A stretch of DNA of 12,424 bases from an uncultured Clostridia bacterium (GTDB lineage: Bacteria > Bacillota > Clostridia > Oscillospirales > CAG-272), in NCBI GenBank assembly GCA_947624945.1, contig CANQMJ010000069.1:1-12424 (forward strand), written 5' to 3'. Every line of letters begins with the position of its first letter. The first letter of the stretch is position 1. The notes beneath the pieces were generated by a model, which was given only the letters and a program-made list of their open reading frames with translations, was not told the DNA's origin and made no database searches. Shown here piece after piece: positions 6,809 through 12,424 of the stretch. The position numbers and the translations under genes were made by a program.

Positions 6809-8968
6809 TCACCCGTACCGCTTCAAAAGCGATGAAAGTATATGCGAGCGTTCGAGCTGCACCTTTCCCTCGTTCCGAATCGGGAAAATATCGTACTCGT
6901 CGCCGTCGTCGTTCAAATGTCTGACGTCGAGTATTTTCATCTCCGCGAATATGTCGAGCGCGAGCTTCACTTTAATATATGACATCGGTCTTACGTCCGT
7001 CATGAGCGCCGATATTCCGCGCGCCGTATGGCGGCTGCGTTTCATCGAAAGCTCGTGACGAAGAACGCGGTAGAGCGCCGAGAAATCCTCTCTCTGAGGT
7101 ATCATTTGGGAGTATTCGGTTTTTCTTTCAGCCTCTCCCGACAAAAGCGACCTGTACAGCTCCAGTTCGTCCGACTCGCGCGCCGTCTGCGTCTCGCTTT
7201 TTCTCACGGCGCGAACGATCAGCTGCGCCGACCTTTCGCCGCGGAACTCGTTCACGTCGAGATTATACATTATATCGACAAACTCGCCCTTGTAGACGTC
7301 GAGCTGTTCGGGACTGACGGAGAAGCACATCGCCGATATCCCGCCTCCCGCGTCGAGCGTAAGCCGCGTGTGCTTGTTCGCGCCGACGCCGGACGCATCG
7401 TTGATCTTTATATTCTGCGTATAAAACAGAGGGGTCGGATTTCCGACTCCGTACGGTTCGAGCAGCCGCAGCTCGTCCGCCAAGCGGAGCGTCATTTCAT
7501 CCGGCGACAGCTCATCGTCCGCCGTCAACACCGTCTCGACGTCCGCGCCGTCGAGCTCGCGCCGCGCGACGTCGTTTATCGCGCGTTTGAAATCGTCGAG
7601 CCTGCACCTCTCGACCGAAAGCCCCGCCGCCAGCTCGTGACCGCCGAATTTGACAAGATATTCGCCGCACTCGCCGAGCGCCTTCGCGAGATTCAACCCC
7701 TTGACGCTTCGTCCGGAGCCTTTTCCAATATCGTGCTCGCCGCCTCCGTGCTCAAAGCTGATGAGTATCGACGGACGACCGTATTTTTCCGTCACGCGCG
7801 AGGCGACGATGCCGATTATTCCGTTGTGCCACCCCTCGTCGGCAACGACGATAACGGGATCGTGCTCGAAGTCATGCGACGACTCTATCTTCTCATATGC
7901 GCTCTCGGCTATGACGTTTTCGAGCATCTGCCGCTCTCTGTTCACCTCACAGAGCTTTTCGGCGAGCGCTTTCGCTTTAGTCTCGTCAGTCGAGAGGAAC
8001 ATCTCGACGGCAAGCGTCGCGTCCGCGATACGGCCTGCGGCGTTTATGCGCGGCGCGAGCGTGAAGCTGATATACCCCGACGTGACGCGCGGGCGCTTGG
8101 CTTTTTTCGTGCCGTCCTGCCCCGACGCGCTCGCCTCCATCAGCGCGCGCAGTCCCGGACGCGTCGAATTCTCGATCCTGCGAAGTCCGTAGCTGACGAT
8201 GAGCCTGTTTTCGTCGAGCACCGGCATAACGTCGGCGACAGTCCCTATCGCTACAAGATCGCCGAACCGTTCGCTTATGCGCAGCGATGCGCCCGCTATG
8301 CCGCCGTCACCGTTGTATTCCGCCTCGAGCGCACAGCACAGCTTGTAAACGACGCCGACGCCCGCAAGATACGGAAACGGGTATTGACTGTCGCGTCTCT
8401 GCGGATTGACTACCGCTGCGGCGGTCGGTATCTCGTCCATACATTCGTGATGGTCCGTCACGACAACGTCGACGCCGAGCTCGCCCGCGAGCTTGATCTC
8501 TTCGATCGCCGTGATACCTGTATCGACCGTTATTATGAGCTTCACTCCGTCGTCGGCGATCTTTCTTATCGCGCCGCACGACATGCCGTAGCCCTCGGAG
8601 CGCTTCGGTATGTAATATGATGCGTCAGCGCCGACACCCTTCAAAAAAAGGTAGAGAACGCTGACGGATGTAACGCCGTCAGCGTCGTAGTCGCCGTAGA
8701 TGACTATTTTTTCCTTTCTTTCGACGGCGGAAACGATCACGTCTACCGCCGCCCTCATATCGGGCAAAAGATACGGGTCGTAAAAGCCGTCGCGTTCGCG
8801 TCTGATAAACGACGCGGCCTCGGACTCGTCCGCGCATCCGCGTCCGTAAAGCAGCCGTCCCATCGCGCGCGTCACACCGAGACTCTCCGATATCCTCTCC
8901 GGCGCGTCGTTATCGGGGCGCGGCTTAATTTTCCAGACCGCGTCGTTTCTGTATTTTGAATTAGCCAT
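6809..8968 (-). CDS. recJ: Single-stranded-DNA-specific 5'-3' exonuclease RecJ
   Basis: A 719-residue DHH-family nuclease that degrades single-stranded DNA 5' to 3' in recombination and mismatch or base-excision repair. Motif I is YGDYDADGVTS (91-101), followed by GYGMS (127-131), VDTGI (148-152) and the DHH motif TDHHE (171-175), whose acidic and histidine residues bind the catalytic metal ions. The DHHA1 part shows GRIADA (312-317), GWHNGIIGIVASR (379-391), GKGSGRSVKG (415-424) and FGGHELAAG (441-449), the hallmark substrate-binding loops. An OB-fold region follows (about 490-590), and then about 120 residues of a C-terminal region, as in Firmicutes RecJ. All catalytic signatures are intact. 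The start at 8968 has a GAGGAA site at good spacing. It begins 46 bases after cdaR and ends 46 bases before rel. Many Clostridia have apt between recJ and rel; here that gap has no room for a gene. Confidence 0.97.
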   Translation of the reverse strand: MANSKYRNDAVWKIKPRPDNDAPERISESLGVTRAMGRLLYGRGCADESEAASFIRRERDGFYDPYLLPDMRAAVDVIVSAVERKEKIVIYGDYDADGVTSVSVLYLFLKGVGADASYYIPKRSEGYGMSCGAIRKIADDGVKLIITVDTGITAIEEIKLAGELGVDVVVTDHHECMDEIPTAAAVVNPQRRDSQYPFPYLAGVGVVYKLCCALEAEYNGDGGIAGASLRISERFGDLVAIGTVADVMPVLDENRLIVSYGLRRIENSTRPGLRALMEASASGQDGTKKAKRPRVTSGYISFTLAPRINAAGRIADATLAVEMFLSTDETKAKALAEKLCEVNRERQMLENVIAESAYEKIESSHDFEHDPVIVVADEGWHNGIIGIVASRVTEKYGRPSILISFEHGGGEHDIGKGSGRSVKGLNLAKALGECGEYLVKFGGHELAAGLSVERCRLDDFKRAINDVARRELDGADVETVLTADDELSPDEMTLRLADELRLLEPYGVGNPTPLFYTQNIKINDASGVGANKHTRLTLDAGGGISAMCFSVSPEQLDVYKGEFVDIMYNLDVNEFRGERSAQLIVRAVRKSETQTARESDELELYRSLLSGEAERKTEYSQMIPQREDFSALYRVLRHELSMKRSRHTARGISALMTDVRPMSYIKVKLALDIFAEMKILDVRHLNDDGDEYDIFPIRNEGKVQLERSHILSSLLKRYG

Positions 8969-9014
8969 TGTTTCCTCTGCTGTCGGTCAATTACTTATGA
9001 AGCGGACTATTCCG

Positions 9015-10262
9015 TCATTCTCCGCTTCCGATTAGTCTCACGTCGAGCGAATACTCGCCGAGCTCGTACACGTTGAGCGTGCTGCTGAATCCGAACCTGA
9101 CCGGAACGGACACGACGGCAGACGTCGTATCGGTGTATATCGACAAATCTATTATCGGTATGACCTCCGCGCCCGTTATGCGCGCAAGCTCCTCGAGCTC
9201 GCCGCGCACCGTCACCATCATCACCGTCTGCGAGATCTGATATTCGACACCGTTCGGATTTATGACGATTATATTCGACAGCGGCACATACAAAAGCTTC
9301 GTATCAGTGCCGATGTGCTCGACCGTCACATCGATGAAGTTGCCGTCGGGACATTCGACCCCGTCGGGAAGCGTAAACGAAGTCGTTATAGTCCCGTCGC
9401 CGTATATATCCTTTTCGTCGAGCGTGACAGTGATATGATCGATCTCACGCACAGCCGTCGCGTCACCCTTTATCGTCACCGTATCGGGATCAGCCTTGAC
9501 AGACACGTTCTCGTCGTCGTAAAGACCGCGCGCGAATACTATCTCGATCGGAACCGATTTCGTCATCGAGATCTGCACCTGCACCGTCGCTTCGGTATTC
9601 GACATCGTGACGAACTGACTTGAAACGACGCCTCCGTCGACGTCGACGAGCTGGAGCGGACATGTCGCCGTGACAGAGCCCGTGACACGTCCGAGATCGG
9701 GTATGACCGCCTCCGCATGGTCGATTGCATCAAGGTACCGCGACGGTCCCGTGACCGTTATCTCCTGAAGCGACACGACAGTGCGCTCCTGCTTATACTG
9801 ATCCTCAAGTATGAGCGAGCCGAATTTAGGCGTGACGGGTACGTTTTTGCGCTCGCGCTTGTCGACCGATACCGTGACCGTAGACTGCGAGCGCTCCGTC
9901 ATCTCGGTATCTTCCGGCGTCGTCACGACAATGCCGAGCTCGTAGTCGCCCGCCTTCGTTATTGACGACACGTCCGCGTATACGTTTATATCGTCCGCCG
10001 TTATATTCTCAACGTCGCGCTTGCGTCCGCGTACGACGACGTTCACGGTCCTCACCGAATAACTGTAAACAGTGAGATCGTTCTGCATCTCGATCTCGTC
10101 GGTCCCCGTCAGCTTCAGCGGTACGTCCTCGACCGTGACCTCCCAGTTCGGGTTCTCTGCCTCCATTACATATATCCACAGAATAAGTGCAAGGAGGAGG
10201 CAGATTATTTTTGAAAGGAAAGAATGACGGCGTTCATTTAAGACGGCTTCAGACATTGTCAT
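9015..10262 (-). CDS. cdaR: CdaR-like YbbR-domain membrane protein
   Basis: A 415-residue protein with a single membrane-spanning segment near the N-terminus (FLSKIICLLLALILWIYV, about residues 15-32) and a large, Thr/Val/Asp-rich extracellular part. That part reads as about four YbbR-like repeats (roughly 37-130, 137-231, 232-318 and 325-415), each with strands ending in TVTV/VQVQ-like runs and proline-containing turns. CdaR is known to bind the diadenylate cyclase CdaA at the membrane and modulate its c-di-AMP output. The cdaA gene lies directly upstream and overlaps this gene by 14 bases, which supports the assignment and implies translational coupling. Two ATG codons compete for the start: 10262, only 3 bases after a GGGGG run, and 10256, 9 bases after it; the second may be the true start and gives 413 residues. 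The glmM gene that often follows cdaR in Firmicutes is not here; recJ follows instead. Confidence 0.92.
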   Translation of the reverse strand: MTMSEAVLNERRHSFLSKIICLLLALILWIYVMEAENPNWEVTVEDVPLKLTGTDEIEMQNDLTVYSYSVRTVNVVVRGRKRDVENITADDINVYADVSSITKAGDYELGIVVTTPEDTEMTERSQSTVTVSVDKRERKNVPVTPKFGSLILEDQYKQERTVVSLQEITVTGPSRYLDAIDHAEAVIPDLGRVTGSVTATCPLQLVDVDGGVVSSQFVTMSNTEATVQVQISMTKSVPIEIVFARGLYDDENVSVKADPDTVTIKGDATAVREIDHITVTLDEKDIYGDGTITTSFTLPDGVECPDGNFIDVTVEHIGTDTKLLYVPLSNIIVINPNGVEYQISQTVMMVTVRGELEELARITGAEVIPIIDLSIYTDTTSAVVSVPVRFGFSSTLNVYELGEYSLDVRLIGSGE

Positions 10263-11178
10263 GGTCCCCCTTTCCTTTTTTCTTTTCTGCTTTGATCATG
10301 CCGGAAACATTTTTGACCTTGCGCCTGATCGGATGATTTTTTTCGTCGTCGCCGACGAGCTCCGCTCGCAGCCGCGCCTTGAGCATCGTCGCCGTGTAGT
10401 TGCGCTCGATCTCGCCGCCCTCGACGAACGATATCGTTCCCGTCTCCTCGCTGCACACAAGTATTATCGCGTCGCTGTTCTCGGAAAGACCGATGGCGGC
10501 GCGGTGACGCATACCGAGGTCCTTGATGAGGTCGGTGCGCGTCGTCAGCGGCAACAGGCACCCCGCCGCGTGGATGCGGTTGTTGCGTATTATCATCGCG
10601 CCGTCGTGCATAGGCGCCTTATTGAAGAATATGTTCTTTATGAGCTCGCGCTGCACATCCGCATTGATGACCGTGCCGGTGATTATGTGGTCGCCAAGCA
10701 GCGTCGTGCGCTCTATTACGACGAGCGCGCCAGTCTTTGACTCCGACAGCTCCGCCATCGTATCGGACAGTTCGTCTATCATCGCAGTCGTTTCAGACAC
10801 GTCGCGCGGGCGCTTGAACGGTCCCTTCACAGTCTCGCCGCCGAGCATTTCGAGCGCCGAGCGCAGTTCCGGCTGGAACACGACTATGACGGTGACGAGC
10901 CCTATCTGGAACACGTTCGACAGCAAAAACTGCGCCGCGTGCATTTCGAGAAGCTGCGTCAAGAGCAGTATGATAAGAAACACCGCGATGCCGAGCGCCA
11001 GCTTGCCCGCACGTCTGCGGCGTATGAACTTGAAAACGTAATAAAACAAGACCGCGACAAATAGGATGTCGAGTATATTGACGAGCGACTCGTAAAACGA
11101 ATCGCGGAACGTCAAAAGCGACAGCGTCCGCAGTATGTTCTCCGTGAAGTCACGGAGCCACGATGTAACGGTTTCCAT
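10249..11178 (-). CDS. cdaA: Diadenylate cyclase CdaA (DAC domain)
   Basis: A 309-residue membrane diadenylate cyclase making cyclic di-AMP from two ATP. Three hydrophobic helices are visible (about residues 32-52, 59-79 and 84-101), followed by the junction FQPELRSALE (101-110) typical of CdaA. The catalytic DAC domain carries GALVVIER (150-157), the DGA motif in MHDGAMII (190-197) and the RHR motif in GMRHRAAIGLSE (222-233), all intact. The protein is longer than the roughly 270-residue B. subtilis CdaA. The additions are about 20 residues before the first helix and a lysine-rich tail (about 285-305) ending in the overlap with cdaR. The start at 11178 has AGGAG 5-6 bases upstream. It is the first gene of the minus-strand cluster and sits just behind a strong promoter match at 11225-11253. 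c-di-AMP controls potassium and osmolyte transport and cell-wall homeostasis; those targets are not in this window. Confidence 0.97.
   Translation of the reverse strand: METVTSWLRDFTENILRTLSLLTFRDSFYESLVNILDILFVAVLFYYVFKFIRRRRAGKLALGIAVFLIILLLTQLLEMHAAQFLLSNVFQIGLVTVIVVFQPELRSALEMLGGETVKGPFKRPRDVSETTAMIDELSDTMAELSESKTGALVVIERTTLLGDHIITGTVINADVQRELIKNIFFNKAPMHDGAMIIRNNRIHAAGCLLPLTTRTDLIKDLGMRHRAAIGLSENSDAIILVCSEETGTISFVEGGEIERNYTATMLKARLRAELVGDDEKNHPIRRKVKNVSGMIKAEKKKGKGDHDNV
10266..10270 (-). promoter_or_regulatory. GGGGG ribosome binding site inside cdaA, serving cdaR
   Basis: The run lies in the last codons of cdaA on the minus strand. It is 3 bases before the ATG at 10262 but 9 bases before the ATG at 10256, which is the more usual distance. 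This favours the inner start for cdaR without proving it. Confidence 0.5.
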
Positions 11179-11224
11179 TTCGGCTCCTGTTTTCCATATG
11201 TCAATTGGTGATAGTCCAACTTAT

Positions 11225-11253
11225 ATTGTATCATATTATCATATTCTTTGCAA
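11225..11253 (-). promoter_or_regulatory. Housekeeping-type promoter for the cdaA cluster
   Basis: On the minus strand a -35 element TTGCAA (11253-11248) is followed after exactly 17 bases by TACAAT (11230-11225). A TGA directly before the -10 gives it an extended -10 form. Predicted transcription start is near 11218, giving an untranslated leader of about 40 bases with the AGGAG site of cdaA near its end. The leader is too short for a riboswitch. Expected to be sigma-A dependent. Confidence 0.8.
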
Positions 11254-11358
11254 GTGAACGAGCGCAAATCTTTTTTTCGCGCTTAAAACTTTTGATAAAT
11301 CAGATTCGGTTTGCCCGGTCATCGTTCAGAAAAAAATTTGCTATTTTCGTCTAAACGC

Positions 11359-11387
11359 TTTATTTGCGTCGAATTATGTGGTATACT
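11359..11387 (+). promoter_or_regulatory. Extended -10 promoter for the ATPase-ferredoxin-VorB operon
   Basis: The plus strand has TGGTATACT (11379-11387), a full extended -10 with TATACT at 11382-11387. The hexamer 17 bases upstream (TTTATT, 11359-11364) is a weak -35, as is common for extended -10 promoters. The predicted start is near 11394, about 45 bases before the ATG at 11439. No operator-like palindrome is clear around it. Confidence 0.65.
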
Positions 11388-11438
11388 ATCCTCGTTATGC
11401 ATCAAATCGCAAACATATGACAAAACGGGGGACATCGC

Positions 11439-12092
11439 ATGGGCAGACGCATAAAAATAGTCGCGGGACACTACGGCGCGGGCAAGACAAACGTCGCAGT
11501 AGCGCTCGCTCTCGCCCATAAAGGCGACGCGGGCGGCTGCGTCCTCTGCGACCTCGACACGGTCAACCCGTACTTCCGCGCCGCCGACAACGCGGCGGAG
11601 CTGAACGCGGCGGGCGTTCGCACCGTTATCCCCGCATATGCGAACACGAACGTGGACATTCCCGTGCTTCCCGCCGAGATAGCGTCCGTGTTCTGCTCAG
11701 ACGAGACTGTCATATTCGACGTCGGCGGCGACGACGGCGCGTCCGCGCTCGGCGTCTATGCCGCGGACATAGAGCGCGCCGGATACGAAATGCTCGCCGT
11801 CGTGAACATGTACCGTCCACTCATCGCCGACCCTGCCGACGCCGTCGCCGGTATGCGCGAGATCGAGCAGTATTCACGTCTGCGCTTCACCGGCATCGTA
11901 AACAATTCAAATCTCGGAGCCGAGACGACAAAGCGTCATATAGAATCGTCGGCAAAATACGCTGAAAGCATCGCCGCGCTCACCGGTCTACCGCTCGTGT
12001 ATACGACCGTCGTCGGCGAGGAAAACGTGCCCGACCGTGTGCCGGCAGGTGAAATACTCGTCATGAAGAACAGCACAAAGCAGTTATTTTAG
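11439..12092 (+). CDS. MinD/ParA-like P-loop ATPase of unknown function, first gene of a 2-oxoacid:ferredoxin oxidoreductase operon
   Basis: A 217-residue soluble P-loop NTPase. The Walker A motif GHYGAGKT is at residues 10-17, a switch-like CDLDTVNPYFR at 37-47, the Walker B-like VIFDVGGDDG at 91-100, and a nucleotide-base-binding candidate NNSNLG at 155-160. The overall order resembles the SIMIBI (MinD/ParA/Mrp) class, but the P-loop lacks the deviant second lysine of ParA. Proteins of this kind are found next to genes for 2-oxoacid:ferredoxin oxidoreductases in Clostridia; I know of no demonstrated function, and assembly or Fe-S loading of the enzyme is only a guess. Cys34 and Cys37 form a CxxC on the strand before the switch, which may be incidental. 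The start at 11439 has a GGGGG 7 bases upstream and an extended -10 promoter behind it. The ferredoxin gene follows after 27 bases. Confidence 0.85.
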   Translation: MGRRIKIVAGHYGAGKTNVAVALALAHKGDAGGCVLCDLDTVNPYFRAADNAAELNAAGVRTVIPAYANTNVDIPVLPAEIASVFCSDETVIFDVGGDDGASALGVYAADIERAGYEMLAVVNMYRPLIADPADAVAGMREIEQYSRLRFTGIVNNSNLGAETTKRHIESSAKYAESIAALTGLPLVYTTVVGEENVPDRVPAGEILVMKNSTKQLF

Positions 12093-12119
12093 CCACTTAT
12101 AATAAAGGAGCAGCAAACA

Positions 12120-12341
12120 ATGAACAGAGTTACCGTAAACAGCGACCGCTGCAAGGGATGCGGGCTCTGCGTCAGCGCCTGTCCGAAGAAGATACTCACC
12201 CTCTCCGGCGATACGCTTAACGCGCAGGGCTATTACCCCGCCGCAGTCACCGACATGTCGAAATGCATCGCGTGCGCGATGTGCGCGCTTATGTGTCCGC
12301 ACGTCGTAATTCGCGTCGAGCGCGACGTCGATGAACAGTAA
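12120..12341 (+). CDS. 2x[4Fe-4S] ferredoxin-type subunit of a 2-oxoacid:ferredoxin oxidoreductase (VorD/KorD-like)
   Basis: A 73-residue bacterial-type ferredoxin with two CxxCxxCxxxCP clusters: cysteines 11, 14, 17 and 21 (CKGCGLCVSACP) and cysteines 49, 52, 55 and 59 (CIACAMCALMCP). Each set ligates one [4Fe-4S] cluster. The size and the position directly before a VorB-like alpha subunit gene identify it as the small electron-transfer (delta) subunit of a multi-subunit oxidoreductase that oxidatively decarboxylates 2-oxoacids to acyl-CoA and passes electrons to ferredoxin. Whether the substrate is a branched-chain oxoacid (Vor) or 2-oxoglutarate (Kor) cannot be told from this subunit. It has a strong AAAGGAG about 9 bases upstream of the ATG. 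The next gene starts 18 bases after its stop, so the two are almost certainly cotranscribed. Confidence 0.93.
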   Translation: MNRVTVNSDRCKGCGLCVSACPKKILTLSGDTLNAQGYYPAAVTDMSKCIACAMCALMCPHVVIRVERDVDEQ

Positions 12342-12359
12342 GAAAGGAGCGCACTACAT

Positions 12360-12424
12360 ATGGCAAAGGTATTGATGAAGGGCAACGAAGCCATCGCCGA
12401 GGCGGCGATAAACGCCGGTTGTCT
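12360..12424 (+). CDS. vorB: 2-oxoacid:ferredoxin oxidoreductase alpha subunit (VorB/KorA-like), N-terminal fragment
   Basis: Only the first 21 residues lie in the window, beginning MAKVLMKGNEAIAEAA; the gene runs off the right edge. This opening closely matches the start of VorB-type alpha subunits (annotated 3-methyl-2-oxobutanoate dehydrogenase subunit VorB), where the KGNEAI segment begins the pyrimidine-binding domain. An AAAGGAG ends 10 bases before the ATG, and the gene follows the ferredoxin subunit by 18 bases. The beta and gamma subunits would be expected just outside the window. Identification rests on a short segment plus context. Confidence 0.75.
   Translation, partial: MAKVLMKGNEAIAEAAINAGC

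Noticed and set aside
7028..8620. 530-codon open frame on the plus strand opposite recJ
   Set aside because: It is an antisense shadow of recJ. Its product is Arg/Asp/His/Tyr-rich with no recognisable fold. Such frames arise because TTA, CTA and TCA codons are rare in these genes, which removes stops from the opposite strand.
11179..11224. Possible riboswitch (for example c-di-AMP type) in the cdaA leader
   Set aside because: The predicted leader is only about 40 bases, too short for an aptamer plus expression platform, and I see no stable paired structure.
11261..11283. Inverted repeat AGCGC / GCGCT with a 13-base T-rich loop in the divergent spacer, considered as a terminator or operator
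   Set aside because: The stem is only 5 bp, the T run lies in the loop rather than after the stem, and no gene ends here for it to terminate. It could be chance.
11319..11519. 66-codon minus-strand open frame across the divergent spacer and the start of the ATPase gene
   Set aside because: It overlaps the ATPase gene in antisense and covers the plus-strand promoter; no motif and no good ribosome binding site was seen.

Overview
The window looks like a piece of chromosome from a GC-rich (mid-50s percent by eye), anaerobic, Gram-positive Clostridia-type bacterium. The evidence is the gene content: a CdaA/CdaR cyclic-di-AMP pair, one long bifunctional Rel, a Firmicutes-type RecJ with an extra C-terminal region, HemZ, a SpoVB/MurJ-like lipid flippase family protein, and the start of an oxygen-sensitive 2-oxoacid:ferredoxin oxidoreductase operon. 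No mobile element, CRISPR array, tRNA, rRNA or phage gene was seen. Almost every base is coding.

Layout. Positions 11178 down to 1 hold eight tightly packed genes on the minus strand. In transcription order they are cdaA, cdaR, recJ, rel, dtd, hemZ, a short uridine-kinase-like gene, and a SpoVB/MurJ-like transporter gene cut by the left edge. Gaps run from a 14-base overlap to 46 bases, so the set could be one operon or a few overlapping transcripts. A 260-base AT-richer region (11179-11438) separates it from a divergent plus-strand operon. It carries a convincing promoter for each direction. The plus operon encodes a P-loop ATPase of unknown function, a 2x[4Fe-4S] ferredoxin subunit, and the first 21 residues of a VorB/KorA-type alpha subunit cut by the right edge.

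How the genes fit together. The minus cluster combines two nucleotide second messengers (c-di-AMP from CdaA with its membrane partner CdaR; (p)ppGpp from Rel) with DNA repair (RecJ), translation quality control (Dtd), heme-related radical SAM chemistry (HemZ), nucleoside phosphorylation and an envelope transporter. The plus operon is energy and carbon metabolism by ferredoxin-linked 2-oxoacid oxidation.

Most of the window is ordinary housekeeping. The points most worth a second look are the MinD/ParA-like ATPase leading the oxidoreductase operon, a D-aminoacyl-tRNA deacylase with changed signature residues, a recJ-rel block that lacks the apt gene often found between them, a uridine-kinase-like gene lacking the N-terminal half of its long relatives, and isoleucine codon use dominated by ATA despite high GC. 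I found no clearly new multi-gene system.
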